NCBI RefSeq assembly: GCF_020184175.1
Contig: NC_065532.1
Coordinates: 45,032,287-45,096,286, forward strand
Length of the DNA: 64,000 nucleotides
Origin: Aphis gossypii
Lineage: Eukaryota; Arthropoda; Insecta; Hemiptera; Aphididae
Reading direction: 5' to 3'
Under the pieces are notes generated by a model. The model did not search any database. It had not been told where the DNA came from and worked only from the letters and a program-made list of their open reading frames with translations. The first letter of the stretch is position 1. Each line of letters opens with the position of its first letter. This document shows, in pieces, positions 39,101-47,537 of this stretch. Made by a program: the position numbers and the translations under genes.

Positions 39101-42100
39101 CATCAGATCCAGGGCAGTTTTAAACAATATAATCAATTGATTGTGCTGATGAAATAAAGTTTGTAATTGTTCTACAATAGACCTCTTTACTAAATTGTTA
39201 TGTGCACAACGCAGATCAATTTCTTGTGGTGAATTGCCCATAAAATAAATTTGCAGGAATTTGTTGTCGCTATCTGACACTGGTAACAGTGAACCTGCTC
39301 TGTGATATATTTGCCCTTGTATCTGTAAATAAAAAAAATATATTATGGTGTGGTATAAATTAATGGATTGTCGGTGATCAAACTTAAATAATATTTGATC
39401 TTAAAAAGTATATATTTAGTTTTAACTAATATCTATCAAATATAAAATATAATAAAAGTGTCACTGAAACTGAAACACCATATAATATGATGACTAAGTG
39501 ATATATTTCGTAATGATTAAGAAATTGAAGATTAGTGACACATCTTAACTTTGGTGACAGAAAATTTTGTTCTCTAAAATAATTATGAGTAACTGCTATA
39601 ATACATACCTTGAAAGTTGGCATAAAATTTTCCCGAACTACATTTGTTGCCCCAAATGAAGTCATTTGAAAGCAATTGTTATATTGTTGGATATTTGTCA
39701 AAAAGTGTATAGAATCTGTTCCTATTCCTGAAACCAATGAGTACAATGGTTCTGGTGGTGGATCCAATGGTATCAATTTCACTTTACCATTTGCGCAACA
39801 CAATCCATTGGCTTCGTTTTTGTATTTTAATGCCTTACAGTGTGAGCAAACCGAGTTCATAGAACCAATAACAACACATTGGTAGTTACTGTAGTCAATT
39901 GACACATCGTAACTAAAAGCAGCTCGATTCAAACTTGCTCGCGCTTCACGCGTTTGTGAATTAGATCGGTAATTAGCTTGGTTTGTAGCATTTCTGGTTC
40001 TTCTACCTAAATTGCTTCGTCTTATAGGAGGCATATCAAATATAAATTATTTTTTCACTAATCACGAACTAAACAAACACTAACTAACTAAACACTCTGC
40101 ACAAAACACGATTGTTGGTTGCCATGGATACGATCAGTATTATATTATAAATATTATAGGAAGGGCTATTTTAAAAAGAAAAGGGCTATTTTTAGGGTTT
40201 TTCCAGCAATAATTCTAATTTTCTAGCCGTAAAAACCATCCTTGGACTTCAACGAACATTTGCGAACATTTGCGTTGTTTGTATGTCTATTTGCATGCAT
40301 TTTTAAAAACATTTTAAATAAATGATTTATTTTATTTAAATGGTTGCCATTGACTACCAAAAATAATTTAGTTGACTATTTGCTGGATAGATGGCGCCTC
40401 TGTAATTTCATCACCACCTCGTCATATTTCTCTAATCCGATAACTTTCTCAAATTTTTTGTCCGTAAGAACCTTCTCCTGACAATTACGACCCAAACAAA
40501 AAAAGAATGAGCGAAATCGGTCCAGGCGTTGTTGAGTTATGCGCTTACCAAATTTTGCGATTCATTTTTATATATAAGATAATAATTACAATATATGCAG
40601 TACACAATCGCCTTGCATATTTCACCTATTTTTGAATAGGTACACGTACACAATATTTTATGATGGATGAAATGTCAGTTCAAAAACTTTTGCGAATTCT
40701 TTGAGAAATCGAATTATAGTCTATATACGTGCTATAAATATTAAACTATTAAATATTATTTTTATTATTGTTTATAAATATCTTCAGGATAATAATAGTA
40801 GGGTAAATTGTTTTTTCCTTATTATGCGCGAATTTTTAGTGTGTATACACTGTAATACCTATGTAGAGTGTAATAAATCAAAATTTGTATTTAAACATTT
40901 TATTTTTTTCTTCAAAGTATATATAAATAATATATAATCGAGAAAGTATAATAAATCAGTTTACGCGTCAAATGCTTACAACCAATGAACGCTCATCTAG
41001 TCTGTATTATTGGCCGTATGCAATTTACGTTATTGCGTAGTGACAGCGCATTCACGCGAATGTTCGAATTTTAGTGCACGTTTAAAACAACCAATTATTG
41101 TCAACAAAATCTGACACATTTGAATTACAATTATAAAATTATAAAATTTAAAAAATTCAACTCTGTCCTTTTTATTATAAATATGTATGTACTATTATGT
41201 TGATGGTTTTATGATTTAATGATTCCTTAAAAAATTATCTGCTTTTTAATAACTTATAAAAAAATTGTCTTAACTTAATATTTAAATTATTTTTCGAGCG
41301 ACAGTATAAACAAGCAGCTTGACAAAGATTAACTGTTTGTAAACTGTACGGTAATGTTTAAATTTATTTATTGAGAATATTATAATAAAGATGTATTATA
41401 GGATTCAAAATAACTTTAGTACCTACCTAAAAAATGTGTAGAAAAAAATTAATAATGGATTTATATTTAATAAAGACAATTTATTTTGCTATAATATTAT
41501 TATTTGTAATAAAATAATTAAGTATAAATAACATATATATATATATTTACACGTAATACCATATTCTTATTTATTTTGTAATATTTATAATGTTGTATAA
41601 TACATTTTTAGTAACTAATATTAGTTTATTAAAAATTGTATTTCTTATGTAAATGTTCTTGACTTTAATTTTATTGTGTAGGTCATACAAAGAAGAGACG
41701 ATATTAGCGAACCGATACGTGAGAATTTCAATAGGGATTGGACCGATTATAAAAATGGATTCGGTGACCCCACTAAAGAATTTTGGATGGGAAACGAAAA
41801 TATTTACATGCTGACCAGTAACGACGAATATATGTTGAGAATCGAGTTGGAAGACTTCGAAGGAAATAGAAGGTAATAATTTATTTTCTAAACTTAGAAA
41901 TAGGTAGACGAGAATATTGTATTAAAACATGAACATCATTGCGTAATATAATTTATAAAATATGAAGAATGAGTCAGTATTAAATATTATTCAATAAAAA
42001 CGTTTAACACATTATTCAGATAATCGAATGCAAAAATGTCGTAATTTTATCAAGTGTATTTTGATTTTAATTATGTAATTTTGATTTATACAGTAAACAA

Positions 42101-43973
42101 TGAATTACAATCAGTTTATTAATTGAATTTTTCCGTTTTTTATTTTTATTATTATTATTTATAGGTACGCTCAATATTCACATTTCAAAATTTATTCGGA
42201 ATCTGAATACTACAAGTTGGAGATTGATGGATATGAGGGCAATGCCGGAGATTCACTGAATGACCCGTGGTATGGAAGCAATAACAGTCCATTCTCTACG
42301 TACAACAGGTTTGTGACTACATAATATTGTTGTATAATATTTTATATTATTAATCATCTGATCCCATTACAAAAATCCACATTTTATTTTGTTATTTTAT
42401 TTCCTTACAGAGACAACGATAGATCGAGCTTGAACTGTGCCTCGATGTTGAAAGGAGGGTGGTGGTGGAAGTCTTGCGGCAGAGGACTCAACGGATTGTA
42501 TTTAAATGATCCACAAGACTTAACAGCCAGACAAGGTAAAAAAAGGGGAAGGTATAGGCAGCTTAATAACCACGAACTAACGTTGATAAACAACGTTCCA
42601 TTGTTATAAAATTATCTCTTTTAAACTATCAAAACTTTTTTATTACCTTAATCGTTTGAATCAAGTGTAGGTATAACCTATTACACACTTATATTCATCG
42701 TTAAAATCGTTAGTAATCAATTATATCAAATAGGCTTCGAAAAAAAAAAAAATAATAATAATATAACTTAACATTTTATTTCTTAATTGCATATACCTAC
42801 ACATCGTACTACGCATCCGATTCAGTTTTCTATGACAAGCAAATGGATATTTTTTCAAATTAAACGGTTTGAGTGGACGAGGGAAATGCAAATGTTGCGA
42901 AAAATTGTTCACAGATTTTGAGCTGTTCGGAGAGATAATTGTTATAGATTTGTTAGGAAAAATATAAAGTCGGTTGGCTTAAAAATGTAATTACATATTT
43001 TATTCCCGTGACTGGTTACCAATCGAAAAATCGTATCAGTTAAATTTTTCCAACCTATAATATTTTAGATTATAGTCGTAATGCTTATCCGGTTCTGACT
43101 ATGTGGCTCACATAAAGAGCATCTTCTCGACATTTCTCTATAACATTGTAGGCACCCAGTACTCAGACGTAATAAATAATAATTGAGTTATGCATGTACT
43201 TTTACGTTATCTAAAGCGCTTTCGAGTATGAATTCGGGAAATTATGCATTATAATATTTAAAACGGTAATAAAAACAAAAAAATTCTAAAAATTTGTATT
43301 TCCTGTTATAATAATATGATATTGTATTAGGTATCTACTTTGGTAGTTGATTTTTCGAGCGTGAAAAAATGATTAATTAAAGCCATTTCCTATGATTAAA
43401 ACCAACTATATATGATAATAAGAATTTATAATATTCATTAATTAAGAAAGCATACAATGTTTACGACGAAAGTAACTAGCTAAGTATACACAAAGTGTCT
43501 ACAGACATAATATGGACAATCCAACGTAATCACTGGTCCGGAATTATTAATCATAACCGTTATGGTCAGATAAAAAAAAAATTACGTATGCAATAACAGA
43601 AATAATATAACTGCGAGTATAGGAATCTGGGTGCTTCCTAGTTGTAAATGAAATACTTTTCGTGTAATATTATAATATTGTCGACGGCGCGCGGCGTGTC
43701 CATTTTTTCCTGCGTTCGTGTAGCTGTTTTTAGTAATATATGCAAACAAGCGAGTGTGACCATGTGGAGCTTCACATTTAGAAACAATATTAATAATATC
43801 CACTTCCCGAACAAAGGTGCGTGAAATATTATAACACTATTTATGTTTGTACTCTTATAGGTATCGTGTGGTTCCGTTGGAGAGGATGGGATTACACGCT
43901 GAAGAAAGCGCAAATGCTAATCAAACCAAAGGCCACCGTCATTCCACCGTTACCTGTCGTCAACGCTGTTTGA
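25886..43973 (+). CDS. Secreted fibrinogen-related protein, long coiled-coil N-region plus C-terminal fibrinogen-like domain (5' partial, six exons)
   Basis: Six exons (25886-27104, 33512-33643, 41682-41872, 42165-42308, 42411-42535, 43861-43973) join in frame to give about 640 codons. The first ~310 residues are hydrophilic heptad-like coiled coils (LETKLQRIENLDKAVEHL at the start). A Asn/His/Thr-rich spacer lies near residues 180-205, and a Pro/Gly/Ser linker at about 310-395. The last ~234 residues form one whole fibrinogen-like domain. It shows FSCLDL, GGWTVIQRR, FWMGNE, an N-R-D-N-D calcium-type loop, NCA, GGWWWKSC and four cysteines. Such proteins are normally secreted and oligomerise through the coiled coil, with the globular domain binding ligands. 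A scabrous- or angiopoietin-like organisation is possible, but I cannot name an ortholog. The start codon and signal peptide must be on upstream exons not identified here. The gene hosts a Helitron and MITEs in its introns. Confidence 0.9.
27277..27936 (+). repeat. Decayed repeat resembling the 3' end of a hAT-type transposase (copy 2)
   Basis: This is a second copy of the repeat at 11819-12533, in the same orientation, with scattered differences and small indels. The motif region at about 27650-27735 reads SFSMYKNIPSDN after an indel has removed part of the preceding V-D-V-E-x motif, so this copy is more damaged than copy 1. It sits inside the first intron of the fibrinogen-related gene. No terminal inverted repeats are visible. 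Confidence 0.5.
31665..32002. mobile_element. MITE-like element with TACACAGAGTGA ends (copy 2)
   Basis: The left end reads TACACAGAGTGACTCACCGA. The right end, reverse complemented, reads TACAGAGTTATTCGACTAAC. Both continue into a shared ACATGCTC. The 338 bp interior is non-coding. TA occurs at both edges, as expected for Tc1/mariner-type target duplications. It lies in the first read intron of the fibrinogen-related gene. Confidence 0.65.
33512..33643 (+). CDS. Fibrinogen-related gene, first exon of the fibrinogen domain
   Basis: This is a 132 bp exon, phase 0 on both sides, between TTTTTTTCCAG and GTAAGT. Its 44 codons carry the domain entry: FSCLDLLNAG with the first conserved cysteine, YYLQIRGTAYWYLKVYC with the second, and GGWT, the start of the GGWTV(I/V)QRR signature that finishes in the next exon. 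This split after GGWT makes the frame across the 8 kb intron unambiguous. The minus-strand frames across it are shadows. Confidence 0.93.
33931..33946. repeat. (AC)8 microsatellite
   Basis: Eight AC units are followed by a CpG-rich stretch. Confidence 0.85.
34345..35089. mobile_element. MITE-like element with TATACAGGGCGATT..ATCACTCTGTATA ends (copy 3)
   Basis: The left end is TATACAGGGCGATTTACC. The right end, reverse complemented, is TATACAGAGTGATTCACCGA. Next to the left end is GAGACCATT, which also occurs in the element at 31665. The interior includes an alternating TA palindrome near 34462-34486. The two ends are not equally diverged, so this may be two fused fragments rather than one 745 bp element. 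The minus-strand frames inside it are not convincing. Confidence 0.55.
35554..36319. mobile_element. MITE-like element with about 45 bp inverted ends (copy 4)
   Basis: The left end is TACAAGGTGATTATTCC. The right end, reverse complemented, is TACAGTGTGATTATTTTTTC. The match then continues through CACT.AACA..CGTTTT..CGGTAAACTT on both arms, so the inverted repeat is about 45 bp with few mismatches. This is the best preserved pair of its kind here. The 766 bp interior is AT-rich and non-coding. It stops about 300 bp before the Helitron 3' end. Confidence 0.7.
36618..36650 (-). other. Helitron 3' terminus: hairpin plus CTAG
   Basis: On the minus strand, ACACGG, a GCAACG loop and CCGTGT form a 6 bp stem. 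It is followed by CGGGTCAG and the terminal CTAG, then a T of host DNA. Such a hairpin about ten bases before CTRR is the rolling-circle termination signal of Helitrons. Confidence 0.88.
36824..36921. repeat. 98 bp element with perfect 21 bp inverted repeats at the Rep truncation
   Basis: Bases 36824-36844 (GTGAATAAAAAATAATTAAA then T) are the exact reverse complement of 36901-36921. The 56 bp between them are AT-rich and include two related GTTATAGTTT-type units. The stop codon that ends the Rep frame (36918-36920) lies inside the right arm, so the inverted repeat sits exactly where the coding sequence is lost. No target duplication is evident on its flanks. It could be a very small MITE or the scar of the deletion that removed the helicase. 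Confidence 0.8.
36918..40034 (-). pseudogene. Helitron Rep protein, N-terminal and HUH region, frameshifted and truncated
   Basis: The ATG at 40034 opens MPPIRRSNLGRR. A cysteine-rich stretch with CSHC and CC follows, as at the N-terminus of Helitron Reps. A clean intron (39323-39608, GT..AG) joins FMPTFK to IQGQIYHRAG. A second GT..AG interval is at 38723-38824, but joining there leaves the frame one base short. The nuclease HUH motif is PHAHILIW (histidines at 38173-38171 and 38167-38165). The two catalytic-type tyrosines are in KYICKYVAK (about 37756 and 37744). Single-base losses break the frame near 38410, 38325 and 37603. The frame ends at IEDM, inside the inverted repeat at 36901, and no helicase follows. 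In life Rep nicks and joins DNA for rolling-circle transposition. This copy cannot make it. Confidence 0.88.
40560..40579 (-). other. Helitron 5' terminus (TC end)
   Basis: The minus strand reads TCTTATATATAAAAATGAAT, preceded by a host A. This form is common at the 5' end of insect Helitrons. Just inside are further words common in such elements, for example CGGTCCAGGCGTT on the plus strand near 40519. Confidence 0.88.
41682..41872 (+). CDS. Fibrinogen-related gene, second exon of the fibrinogen domain
   Basis: A 191 bp exon, entered in phase 0 after TTATTGTGTAG and left in phase 2 at AG|GTAATA. It completes the GGWT-VIQRR signature, then carries NFNRDWTDYKNGFG, EFWMGNENIYMLT and the LRIELEDFEGNR strand. 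These match the central part of the fibrinogen fold in order and spacing. Confidence 0.93.
41873..42164 (+). other. Intron 292 bp
   Basis: GT..AG intron, AT-rich, ending TTTATAG. It is one of three short or medium introns within the fibrinogen domain. Confidence 0.9.
42165..42308 (+). CDS. Fibrinogen-related gene, third exon of the fibrinogen domain
   Basis: A 144 bp exon, phase 2 on both sides. It encodes YAQYSHFKIYSESEYYKLEI, GYEGNAGDSL and PFSTYNR, the region leading into the calcium-type loop. Between GDSL and PFST there is a run with WYGSNN that differs from the common short Y-H-N-G-x-x linker. Confidence 0.93.
42411..42535 (+). CDS. Fibrinogen-related gene, fourth exon of the fibrinogen domain
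   Basis: A 125 bp exon, entered in phase 2 after TTCCTTACAG and left in phase 1 at CAAG|GTAAAA. It carries DND of the calcium-type loop, NCA with the third cysteine, GGWWWKSC with the fourth, and LNGLYL. In many family members the fourth cysteine is followed by His and an Asn before LNG. Here it is followed by Gly-Arg-Gly and one residue is missing, so the usual acetyl-group pocket may be altered. Confidence 0.92.
42536..43860 (+). other. Intron 1.3 kb, last of the gene
   Basis: It starts GTAAAA and ends ACTCTTATAG. No coding sequence or clear repeat is seen inside. The minus-strand frames at 43582-43803 and 43638-43913 overlap the next exon and are shadows. Confidence 0.88.
43861..43973 (+). 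CDS. Fibrinogen-related gene, last coding exon
   Basis: It is entered in phase 1 after ACTCTTATAG. It encodes IVWFRWRGWDYTLKKAQML and IKP, the closing strand of the fibrinogen domain, then a short 14-residue tail ending NAV and TGA at 43971-43973. The tail beyond the domain has no motif. Confidence 0.92.
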
Positions 43974-44013
43974 GCGAAAAAGGAATCGTTGCATGTCATA
44001 TATTATATATAGA

Positions 44014-44019
44014 AATAAA
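44014..44019 (+). terminator. Polyadenylation signal of the fibrinogen-related gene
   Basis: AATAAA lies 41 bp after the stop codon, and a genomic A-run begins at about 44041. The predicted 3' untranslated region is therefore very short, about 60-70 bases. Confidence 0.7.
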
Positions 44020-44055
44020 ATTGTATTAAACATTTGTGTTAAAAAAAAAAAAAAA

Positions 44056-47000
44056 GTCTATACAGAAAAAAACCATACAAGAATCTTCGATGAAATATTG
44101 TCGTGTTTTAATTAGGCTCAAATTCACTACTATTTTATGTTTTTCTATTCATCTTAAGACGCATCTTAGTACGTACCTATGATGGCCTGATTATGTTGGA
44201 TCAAATCAGAAGGCATGAGGATAATTATAATGTAAAAATGTATTTATTTTGTAAATATATTTAAAAAAATGTGCCGTATATAATAATATACATAATATTT
44301 AGCATAATAATATATAAATATTATTTAGTATTATTTTTAGATAAACTCTGTGTAGTCGTTTATTATTATTATTATTATTTTATTTTTATTTTTATTTTAT
44401 TGATAATTTTATTATACGTTTTGAAATAATATTTAAGTGTTTAGATGTATACATATATCAAAAATCCAAATCATACATTCCATTTCTTTCATTATTATTA
44501 TTTTATTTTCCATATAACCACATACGTTCCTTTTTATCCGTCCCGTCAATCTTCATTTATATGAAAGTCATCTAATAAAATTGTTTAATATAATTAAAAG
44601 ACGTTGTTCGTTTTATAATTGTTTCCACAATAATTATAATCCTTTTACATTTCGTATGGTTCAGGCAAACACCGATGCTGTAATTCTTACTTATAACAGT
44701 TAAGATAAGTTTACGCGAACTATTCAACAATGTGTATTTTTAAAGTGATTGTATGTGGAAAATAAAATAACATTTTACCATGTAAAAACAATGACTGTTA
44801 ATTGTGAAAACACAAGGATTTAATTATAAAACCGAAAAATAATATTTAATATTTAAAAATAATTCATTATTACATTAATATCGTGTGTACTTAACATGGA
44901 ACATTTTGTTATAGGTACCGAGTGGTAGTTGATGTTTGTTGTATTTTGTTCCTACAGAATATTATTACTTAGATGTAATCTATCATTGTACTTGAACAAT
45001 TTTTCTGCATCTCTACGATTTATCAGCGACTAAAAACGCAGTTTAAAATGTATTAGTATTTTGTATTTATACTCGATAACATTAATTTAACATATTTTAT
45101 AGGTATAAAAGTGTAAAAATACGTGCGCAGTTGGCCGGACGTTTAATTCTCCACATTGGATGACCTACCTGTACACGATGTCGTTATAAAAAACCAAATA
45201 CGCAATATTATATTATTATATTTTGAATAATGTAAATAATATAAGAGTACCTATAATATAATTATTATTCGGCTCGATAATATTATGTACTTTTATCGAT
45301 TTATATAACGACGACGGCCATATTATTATAACGATTTGTCAACACAAGTCTTAATGTAATAAACAGCGCCATATCATATTATTATGCATAACTACCTATA
45401 TACCGATAACCAACTATACCTACTTATTTGTTCATATAACACACTCAGCATTATTATAATATATTAATTTTAAATTAGCGTCCGATATTTCATTATATAT
45501 AGGTAGCGGTGAAAATAATACGTTTGCACACACATTATCGTAATAGAGCAGTATAACTACCGACATTGTTAGTATAACGTTATAGCATAGAAGGTATAGG
45601 CTACACATATTGAGGTAGGTATATTATGTATAATTTATTGACCCACATCGCGCCCTGTGCGAAAAACACTGGATCGGATATTAAAAAAAAAAAAATAAAA
45701 AATAATAATAATTTATCCGCGAGAGAGAGAGATACGCGGTTGTGGCGAATAATAATGAGTAATAACACGTTGTAATAATAATATATATAATTGCTAATGG
45801 GATTATCTAGAAATGATATTATATGCTATTATTTGTAGAGCGATGGCGAATCCGCCGATACCGTCTAATAACGATAATAATGACAACAACAATAATGTTA
45901 CACCGACAATATCCGAGTATGTTATACCGTATGATTACCTATGTATATATGATATTATATACCTTATTATGTATACCTACCTTACTTATATGCGTGTGCA
46001 CTGTATATGGTGCATTGATAATTTAATAACTGTAATATCGGTATGCGGTAGGTAAATATAATAACGAGGTTTTTTTTTTTGCCCATAATAATCAATAATT
46101 ACTCAACAACGTTGTAGGATCGAAACGATATTATGAAACTATATAATATGTATATAGATTGAGCGTTGACTTTTATTATGTATACTTTTTAAAATTGGTA
46201 CTCGCATCGAAAGTATCGCGTAAAAGTCAATCAATAAGTAATTTCACTAAAAGCACGAAAAAAAAACAGTACCACTGTGTTTAAAACTGCATGGGAAATG
46301 TATGACTCTGTTCTATTTCGATTATCCGATAAACATAATTAATTCGAGTTCATAGAGAAAAATAATAATAAACAAATTAATTAATAATTGATATTTGATG
46401 GTTAGATCATACATAATTTTAAATAAATTAATAAATAAGTATACGGAGCTGGTCCTTATTTTCAAAGATTAATCAGGCTAAGACCGAGTTTTTGAAGTAT
46501 AAGCTCCAAAATATAATTATAATCATGATTCAAAAGTAGTAATTTTAACTACCTATAGTATATGCTATATAATTAATATAATAATAATATTATTTTTAAA
46601 GAACGTTAAATTCTAAATATTATACAAATAATAGAGTAAGCTAAATACATTTTGAAATATTTTAATTTTTTTTTTTATCAACATTGGTCAAATACTTATA
46701 TCTTATATGAACTTATTTTATTATTTTGGTTTCATTTTTATCAACTACCGCTTTTCTGATCAATTATGTATGTTTTAATTAATACGTTTTTAAATATTTT
46801 CAAATTTCGCATTTTTTATTCGACTTCTGATCTACTTTATTAAATTATTATAATTTTTTTCGTTATAAGTTACAGCAGTTTTATTTTTTACTTAGTAAAC
46901 ATCATTATAATTCATAAAAAATATTAACTTCAGTATTTTAGTAGATATTAAATAAATTTATCTCGTGTACTCATCAACAGGTCGTTAAAACTTCGAAAAA

Positions 47001-47322
47001 AACAAGTAATATTGATTAGCAAAGTTAAAATAAAAACAAACAATTTTTAATACTAATTTAAGTTTATTTTAAATATAATAATGTAATATTAGTAATCGTA
47101 ATAAAAATACTTTTTAATGTAAAATTGAATAATAGCAATTATCTTTTGTAATTTTTATGTATATTATGCATCTTTAATATTATATATTAAATATCTATTT
47201 TATTTTATTGTGTATTACGGACGACTAACTTTGTAATGATTAACAGATAAGGTGACGAGCGTAGTTGGAAAAATTATTCGAGTCCATCATATCTCCATTG
47301 AAACAAAGGCACCAACGAAATA
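44056..47322. other. AT-rich intergenic sequence 3' of the fibrinogen-related gene
   Basis: No gene is seen here. There is an ATT run near 44361-44390, a GA run at about 45719-45731 and an A-run at 45681-45695. The open frames at 45813-46055 and 45823-46026 are Ile/Tyr/Asn-rich products of AT-rich DNA and are not called. Confidence 0.6.
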
Positions 47323-47537
47323 ATAATTGAACGGTGGACGGGAATAACGTGCTATGAAGCATATCCGATATATTTTAAGAATCAAAAAATTTCCAGATTG
47401 TTTTTATCGTTCAGAATCATCGAGTACAAACTTAGAGACATAATACAAATATACATATACTTTTTTCGTTTTTAGTTGTTGCTGAACAATTTCCGAATTT
47501 CTACATAGCACGTTATTCCCGCCCACCCTTCAATTAT
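47323..47537. mobile_element. 215 bp MITE-like element with about 34 bp inverted ends
   Basis: The left arm is ATAATTGAACGGTGGACGGG, continuing AATAACGTGCTATG. The right arm, reverse complemented, is ATAATTGAAGGGTGGGCGGG, continuing AATAACGTGCTATG. There are two mismatches in 34 bases. The similarity fades inside. The interior is non-coding. The family is unknown to me, and I see no clear target duplication beyond the AT-rich flanks. It differs from the TACAG-ended elements elsewhere in the window. Confidence 0.7.

Larger units (their letters stand above)
36618..40579 (-). mobile_element. Helitron, 3,962 bp, both ends present, helicase missing
   Basis: Read on the minus strand, the element starts with TCTTATATATAAAAATGAAT at 40579, the usual 5' TC end of insect Helitrons. 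It ends with CTAG at 36618, preceded by a hairpin with arms ACACGG and CCGTGT and the tail CGGGTCAG. The flanking bases are A on the 5' side and T on the 3' side, as expected for Helitron insertion between A and T, and there is no target duplication. Inside is a broken Rep gene (36918-40034) covering only the N-terminal and HUH region. The Pif1-type helicase that follows in autonomous Helitrons is absent. The element sits antisense in an intron of the fibrinogen-related gene. Confidence 0.9.
33644..41681 (+). other. Intron 8.0 kb of the fibrinogen-related gene, hosting several transposons
   Basis: It begins GTAAGT and ends TTATTGTGTAG. It holds a CpG-rich start (33644-34340), an (AC)8 run at 33931-33946, MITE-like elements at 34345-35089 and 35554-36319, and the Helitron at 36618-40579 on the opposite strand. 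The block at 35252-35506 is relatively GC-rich and open on the minus strand for 84 codons without a recognisable domain. From 40580 to 41681 I see only AT-rich sequence. Confidence 0.88.
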
